Part shown: positions 59,051 to 64,000 of the stretch, piece after piece
How positions within the stretch are numbered: the stretch's first letter is position 1
How the letters are laid out: every line of letters starts with the position of its first letter
DNA from: Nannobrachium achirus
Taxonomy: Eukaryota; Chordata; Actinopteri; Myctophiformes; Myctophidae
Length of the DNA stretch: 64,000 nucleotides
NCBI GenBank assembly: GCA_963921795.1
Contig: OY997658.1
Location: forward strand, 50,604,966-50,668,965
Direction of reading: 5' to 3'
Notes under the pieces: model-generated
The model's input: only the letters and a program-made list of their open reading frames with translations
What the model was told of the DNA's origin: nothing
Database searches by the model: none
Made by a program: the position numbers and the translations under genes

Positions 59051-59628
59051 TTGCTTTATGTATATTGTGGGACGTCTAGGCCTATCTAATTGCATTCATT
59101 ACAATGTATCACTTAGATTCTAAATTATACATTGTAAATGAATGAAATTATAAAGATTATAAAGTTAATAAATTAGTGGTTATTATTAAACATGGCTCTT
59201 TTATTGTTTCAGTCATCAAATCAATTTCTTAAGGCTATTTTTAGCTTTTTAATGGATCCTATAAAGCCTGATAAAAGTATCAAACTCCCCAAATCCACCA
59301 GAATACTGGAAATTACATCAATTACATAAAAGACTTCAACTGGGCACAATATGTATAAACCTACTGATATGTACTTGGAAATAAGAAATAACAATTAACG
59401 GCTTTTACTTTTTTAAGCTTTTATTTCCAAACAGAATGAGTGAAAACGTGTAGTTCATAAAATAAAAAAAATACTGCCAAAAAATAAATACATTTTTGTA
59501 ATATAACAGCTTTTACATCAGTTAAGAAAAAAACAACAACAACAGAATGGTTTCTTTTCAGGAGCTGCCCTGTTATGTCCTAGTAAAAAAACAAGTCTAG
59601 AATGTTTGATAATCACAGTTTATGGACT
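59051..59628. other. No recognisable feature
   Basis: AT-rich sequence with no ORF or repeat recognised. Confidence 0.5.
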
Positions 59629-59636
59629 GGTTATGA

Positions 59637-60049
59637 CAGGGGTCTTCAACGTTTTCAGGCCAAGGACCCCTTAGCTGGGAGAGAGATGAAGCAGGGACCC
59701 CCACTACATATTGTATCAAATTGTCTTGGAGATGCTTATAGATTTCTTAGACAGCTTAGACTTGTTTGACAGCAGCATCCTGTTGGAGTAATGTGTATTT
59801 TCAGACTTGAACCGTCTAATACTTAGTCTGCGCTTCTTTTCCCTCTACAAACCTCTTTGCCAAAAACAGCAGATCTAGTAAGCTTGTAGATCTGCTATTT
59901 TCGGCCAAAGTTCTCCTCAGAATAGGGATGCGAGGGTTCAAGTTGTTCATTTAAAAGAATGATCCTATCACACAAAGATTTGGCGGCCCCCTGTAGTAAC
60001 TAACTCTGAGGACCCCTATGGATCCCGGACCTCCTGTTGAAGACCCCTG
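59637..60049. mobile_element. hAT element inserted in the minisatellite
   Basis: Flanked by the 8-bp duplication GGTTATGA (59629-59636, 60050-60057), which is the minisatellite sequence itself. TIRs are CAGGGGTCTTCAACG and the complement of TGTTGAAGACCCCTG. It holds an AGCAGATCT hairpin (59861-59902). 413 bp, non-coding. Confidence 0.88.
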
Positions 60050-60366
60050 GGTTATGACATCATACCAGTATCAGCTTATGGACTGGTCATGACATCACTG
60101 GTTATGACATCATACCAGTATCAGTTTATGGATTGGTTATGACATCACTGGTTATGACATCATACCAGTATCAGTTTATGGACTGGTTATGACATCACTG
60201 GTTATGACATCATACCAGTATCAGTTTATGGACTGGTTATGACATCACTGGTTATGACATCATACCAGTTTATGGATTGGTTATGACATCACTGGTTATG
60301 ACATCATACCAGTATCAGTTTATGGATTGGTTATGACATCACTGGTTATGACATCATACCAGTAGT
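60050..60366. repeat. GGTTATGACATCA minisatellite, segmental copy 2
   Basis: Shorter array than copy 1 by a few units. Confidence 0.9.
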
Positions 60367-60403
60367 GTAAGGCACAGTGACAGAGAAGCTGGCAGCCTGG
60401 CAC

Positions 60404-60747
60404 CAGTGGTGTAAAGTAACTAAGTACATTTACTCACTACTTTTACTCCTACTCCACTAGGAGTAGTAGGAGTAGGTTACTTTGTAGATTTTGATTATTA
60501 TTACAAAACATAAATTAACCACTTCAGCCCTATTTACATTTTGGCCATTTGAAAATAGCAGATCTCACAATGCGTCGCATGGCAACTCATTGTGAGCGTG
60601 TAGATCTGCTATTTACAAAATAATCATATACATTTTAAAACTTGTGAAATGGGACATTCCGTATAATGAGTACTTTCTACTTTTGGTACTTAATCTTTTT
60701 TATACCAATACTAAGTAAAACATTTGTACTTTTCCCACCACTGACTG
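60404..60747. mobile_element. hAT-type element (CAGTGGTGTAAAGTAAC), segmental copy 2
   Basis: As at 53530, with CCTGGCAC flanks (60396-60403, 60748-60755) and about 45 bp less near the left end. Confidence 0.8.
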
Positions 60748-60880
60748 CCTGGCACTAACATTTATCCAAGAGACTGAAATCCCAACCTTGTACAGTAAGT
60801 TATTATTATAAGTAACTTTATCTTGGCAAGTGCACACAAAACGGTACCGTCTTAATGTACTGTACTACATTAAGAACATA

Positions 60881-61087
60881 ATTCAAAACAATCCTAAAAT
60901 GAAAATTGCATGGGCAAACTTTCAAGGACGAGGACCCCTCCCCAGCATTTTACTGATGTTGTGAGTTACGTTTCAAAAGGAAGTAAACTCAAGATAGTTG
61001 CAAGTATTATGAGGAGTTTCAGATTGGTACTGTAGTTACATTTGAAGTGGAATGTATTCCCCATGCTAAATCCAGATGGAACTAGAA
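60881..61087. other. No recognisable feature
   Basis: Unique sequence past the right edge of the tandem duplication; nothing recognised. Confidence 0.45.
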
Positions 61088-61475
61088 CAGGAGTTCTCAA
61101 ACTTTTTTTTAGGCTGTGACCCCCAAAATAAACATATTTGAACTGGGGACCCCACCCTGACAAGCACTTGGAATTGTAGGTATTACATTTAATGTGACTC
61201 GAGGCTTTGTGAGCAGGTAGCTCTGCTATTTTCACAATGTTCGCCTCTTAATTACTTAATATTTGACAGTTTGGCCAGTTTGATATTAAAACGGTCTTGA
61301 AAGTCCTTAAATTGTCAATTTATAAATGTGCAGATACCCTGTATACACGTATACTGTGTGTTGGTTTGTTTACCATTGAGTGGAAAAAAATGACATTAAG
61401 CTAATCATCTGGGGACCCCACAAAATAATTTGGGGACCCCACTTGGGGTCACGACCTCAAGTTTGAGAACCCCTG
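61088..61475. mobile_element. Non-autonomous hAT element (GTTCTCAAAC type)
   Basis: Ends CAGGAGTTCTCAAACTTT and the complement of AAGTTTGAGAACCCCTG; internal GACCCCCAAAATAA and GGGGACCCCAC phrases. The adjoining 8 bp do not match perfectly, although AAATCCAGATGGAACTA occurs on both sides (about 61067 and 61493), suggesting a rearranged flank. Confidence 0.75.
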
Positions 61476-62283
61476 TTCTAGAGTGAAACATAAATCCAGA
61501 TGGAACTATAGAACAACAGATCTCTCCATCCTGTGGTGCAACAGGATTCTCAGAACAGGGTGTTTTGGTGTTTATACCGGCATTAAGAGTCACCCCTTTT
61601 CACCTGTCCAAACAGCCAGTCAGCCACTCTGTAAGTGTTGCCAGAGAAGGGACAACCAGGAATACTTGTATAAAAGCATTCTAAAGACAGGTACAGTACT
61701 TAGAGCTTGTCCCTGTTTTGCACCACCCTCTGCTGTCATACACTGTAGAGTAGACCCAAAGATTGTTAATATAGGAAAATACACCATCCCAATTGAAGAC
61801 CTGTGTGGCACCGGTGTCTGATGGCAAATCTCATGAACGTCCTATGTTTACTGGCGTTAGATCCCACAAGAGTGTGTTGCTGGGACAGAGAAAGGTCGAT
61901 AATAAAGATCTTTTGGGGAATACATTTTGGGAATATTGTAGTGTGGCTTGTGACAATCAGGTCCAATATTTAGTTCAGTGACCATGGGGCTAAAGGATGG
62001 TTCAGAAGCTGTGTTCATGTTCTCTCACCCATTGGAATGAATAGACTCAAACCTGCTTCCCGTCTCCTAAAAAGGCGTCCGCCCACTTCACACAGATAGG
62101 CTACAGGAAGTAAACCGGAGATGGCGAGTCTTGCTATTTCCGTCTTGGGTAGACCTGAACCCAGTGCAGTCAGCTTGAAGCGCCAGGATGCCCCTTCCTG
62201 TAGAACCCATGAGCTTGGTTCCTGCGCTGTGAGGGCAACCTTGTTTAGAAGTGGGTGTGGGTGATGGAAAAAAAAAAATTTTT
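61476..62283. other. Unclassified sequence
   Basis: A plus-strand frame of 112 codons (61483-61821) and a minus-strand frame in 62015-62380 show no family features. TCAAACCTGCTTCCCGTCTC to AGTAAACCGGAGATGGCGAG looks like a dispersed repeat tail. No gene is proposed. Confidence 0.35.
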
Positions 62284-62788
62284 CAGGGGGTGTCGCACAA
62301 TTCTGGGCCATGGGTACGTTGACTATTGAAAAATAACAGATATACAAGCTCACAGCGCGGTACAGAGTGCCGCGCTGCAAACTTGTAGATCTGCTATTTT
62401 TGAAAAATCGTGAAAATGGAATATTTCAAATCCTTCTAAGGTCTTTTGAAAAACCTATGTTTCTATGTCAGCAGTGGTGCTCAAACATTTTCATGTCAAG
62501 GACCCCCAAAATGATATGTATTTGGCCACGTACCCCGATCTCAAAATATTTAGTTCCAGGGACCCCCCAGACGCAAATGTTCGCTTAAAAAAATACATAA
62601 GATTTGCACACATTTTCACGACTTTTCAAAAATAGCAAATCTACAAGCTCGCAGCGCTGCACTCGGGGCCGCGCTGTGAGCTATTATCTGCTATTTTTCA
62701 ATAGCTAAAGTATAAAATAATTAAGGCCTCTCCACCTTGGCCCTAGTAACCCAGTCCCACTCCCCCCCCCCCCCTTGTGACACCCCTG
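62284..62788. mobile_element. hAT-like element with two nested hairpins
   Basis: Begins CAGGGGGTGTCGCACAATTC and ends TTGTGACACCCCTG; same family as 27541-27767 (shared ATTCTGGGCC, CTAGTAACCCAGTCCCAC). It holds hairpins at 62329-62403 and 62628-62698 and another hAT fragment (GTGGTGCTCAAACATTTTCA, 62472-62590). Flanking 8 bp do not match. Confidence 0.6.
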
Positions 62789-62819
62789 TGTGTGTTCTTT
62801 TGGTAAAGGCCCTCAGAGT

Positions 62820-62904
62820 TTAGAGGTTAGAGTTGCAGGGCAGGGGACGGAAGGCGACGTCCATGTTCTCCTCCATGATGATGTCATAGCGGCACATCAA
62901 AGGC
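62820..62904 (-). CDS. Candidate terminal coding exon, unknown gene
   Basis: On the minus strand a long pyrimidine tract (TTTTTTCCCCCCTCTCTCAG) forms a strong splice acceptor ending at 62905. The following 85 nt, after one leftover base, encode PLMCRYDIIMEENMDVAF-RPLPCNSNL and a stop at 62822-62820. The acceptor, the open frame to a stop and the non-repeat sequence make a genuine last exon plausible. I do not recognise the gene. Upstream exons would lie to the right, mostly outside the window, and the 3' UTR would run into the hAT-like element at 62284-62788. Confidence 0.4.
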
Positions 62905-63212
62905 CTGAGAGAGGGGGGAAAAAAACTGAATAAGAACATTTTCGCTGATCTGGTCAATGTACGGTATACTGCCCCCTTGTGGGTCAAGAATAAGCAGACA
63001 AGAATGATATGTATGAGGATTCTACTCAGAATACCGAGATGGTCGAGTGCCAGTCAATTGTTTTGTGAACTGATCATGAATAGGACTGTTTAACACACTT
63101 AATGTGAGCTATATATGGCACACGGAAATATGAAATGTCTGCATGTCACCCTCATGTTTCCTCGTGAGGGAGTTGGATTGGTTTCGACTAGACTTTTGAA
63201 ATCAATCATGCA

Positions 63213-63309
<97 letters not shown>

Positions 63310-63321
63310 TGTGTGTGTGTG

Positions 63322-63377
<56 letters not shown>
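63213..63377. repeat. (GT)n then (CTGT)n microsatellite
   Basis: About 110 bp of GT repeats followed by about 13 CTGT units. Confidence 0.97.
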
Positions 63378-63406
63378 CGGCCTAATCTCGCAAACCACTG
63401 GTCCGG

Positions 63407-63643
63407 TCAACAGCAAATGTCTTGTGTGCACGCCGCACTCTTCTCACACTGTTTACACTGGAAGGGTTTTTCTTTGGTGTGGTCACACTGGACATGCTGT
63501 GTCGATACCTCAATGAAATTCTTGTCACATACAGGTAAGAGGTTTTCTTTCCTGTGTAAGTCATCAAAATGTAGGGTGACCTGAGACGTGAAGCCGCGTG
63601 GACACTTAGAACAGGACACCTGTGTCTTGGAAGACTCATTCAT
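63407..63643 (-). pseudogene. Decayed C2H2 zinc-finger fragment
   Basis: A 78-codon minus-strand frame from ATG at 63643. It contains CSKCPRGFTSQVTLHFDDLH (a finger with altered spacing, Cys-X2-Cys-X10-His-X4-His) and LPVCDKNFIEVSTQHVQCDH (second finger lacking its first Cys and one His). A canonical-style linker HTKEKPFQC and the start of a third finger CKQCEKSAACTQD follow. The linker and Cys/His pattern are typical of KRAB/ZAD-less fish poly-zinc-finger proteins. Missing ligands and the early stop indicate a broken copy or a 3' remnant; the functional gene is not in view. Confidence 0.55.
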
Positions 63644-64000
63644 GGTTCATGGACACCACTGCTACTTGGAAATGGTAAATGTTGTAAATAGTAAATTTCC
63701 AAGTGCAAAATGGGAGGCGTTTCTTTGTCTCCTGACTGGAAAGACTTGGTTTTAATATATTCTGTCAATCTCTTTATCCCCCTCAAGTTGTCTATGTCTA
63801 TATATCCCTGTCTCTCTGACTGTCACAGTATACTCTGCAAAATATATCTTGGTCGTACTCAGACTAAATGTGATGTTTAAAAACTGCATCACATCTTATT
63901 CAGGTTGACCAGAGCTCTGGTCTGATGTCACACAACACAAACCGTTGACATAATTTCTAATAACACCGATTTGCACATGTGACAGTTTCACTTCATCCTT
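63644..64000. other. No recognisable feature
   Basis: Unique-looking sequence to the window edge; no ORF, repeat or motif recognised. Confidence 0.45.

Larger units (their letters stand above)
54050..60880. repeat. Tandem segmental duplication, copy 2
   Basis: Repeats copy 1 at roughly 98-99% by eye: Gypsy fossil, 275-bp dispersed repeat, AGCAAATCTACAAGCTC hairpins, minisatellite and hAT. It preserves the BEL/Pao empty site at 57106-57116 and the full hAT at 59637-60049. Confidence 0.85.

Noticed and set aside
61483-61821. 112-codon plus-strand frame as a host gene
   Set aside because: No domain, no splice context and no family resemblance; the 5' end overlaps the flank of a hAT element.

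Overview
The window looks like teleost fish genomic DNA that is almost entirely repeats. The fish assignment rests on the 5' part of a natterin-like gene, V-SINE/DANA-type tRNA SINEs, BEL/Pao and Ty3/Gypsy fossils, many small hAT elements with 8-bp target duplications and teleost-type LINEs. Only three stretches look host-coding: a natterin-like gene running off the left edge (minus strand, 1-588, with a probable non-coding first exon and TATA box near 2330-2383), an 85-nt candidate terminal exon at 62820-62904 (minus), and a decayed C2H2 zinc-finger stretch at 63407-63643 (minus). Nearly every other short reading frame lies in a repeat.

Layout. 1-2490: natterin-like gene, whose putative 5' intron holds two inverted-repeat transposons and an L2-like LINE tail. 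2491-21462: a tandem array of five units of about 3.3-3.5 kb (before insertions), cut by a 200-N gap (21463-21662). Long and short unit types alternate (long at 2491, 10367, 18674; short at 6904, 14625), a dimeric higher-order structure. Each unit carries an internal duplication, a poly-C tract, a palindrome centred on an AP-1 core, an ATATGGGCAT minisatellite and a pair of RFX X-box-like palindromes. Individual units carry private insertions: a foldback element, a helentron-like element, a telomere-motif MITE and a V-SINE.

22385-37545: one minus-strand LINE (ORF1, APE endonuclease, C-terminal part of ORF2, 3' UTR) appears to be split by a composite insertion of about 10.2 kb (23371-33570). 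The two LINE pieces rejoin in frame. The insertion is made of a modular non-coding repeat and has itself received a perfect palindrome with a hammerhead-like core, three nested hAT elements, an LTR-like segment with a ZNF143/YY1 motif pair, and SINEs.

37545-41870: LINE tails, SINEs, microsatellites and two interleaved inverted repeats. 41872-60880: a tandem duplication, each copy holding a decayed Ty3/Gypsy pol fossil. Copy 1 took a young BEL/Pao LTR retrotransposon (44813-52140; 5-bp duplication AATAT, with copy 2 preserving the empty site) and lost about 2 kb that copy 2 retains. 60880-64000: hAT elements, a dispersed AGCAGATCT hairpin family, a long GT/CTGT microsatellite, and the candidate host exon and zinc-finger remnant.

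No cooperating gene set or operon is visible. The value of the window is in the order of insertions, which can be read from empty sites, target duplications and a restored LINE reading frame. All calls come from reading the sequence; no database search was run.
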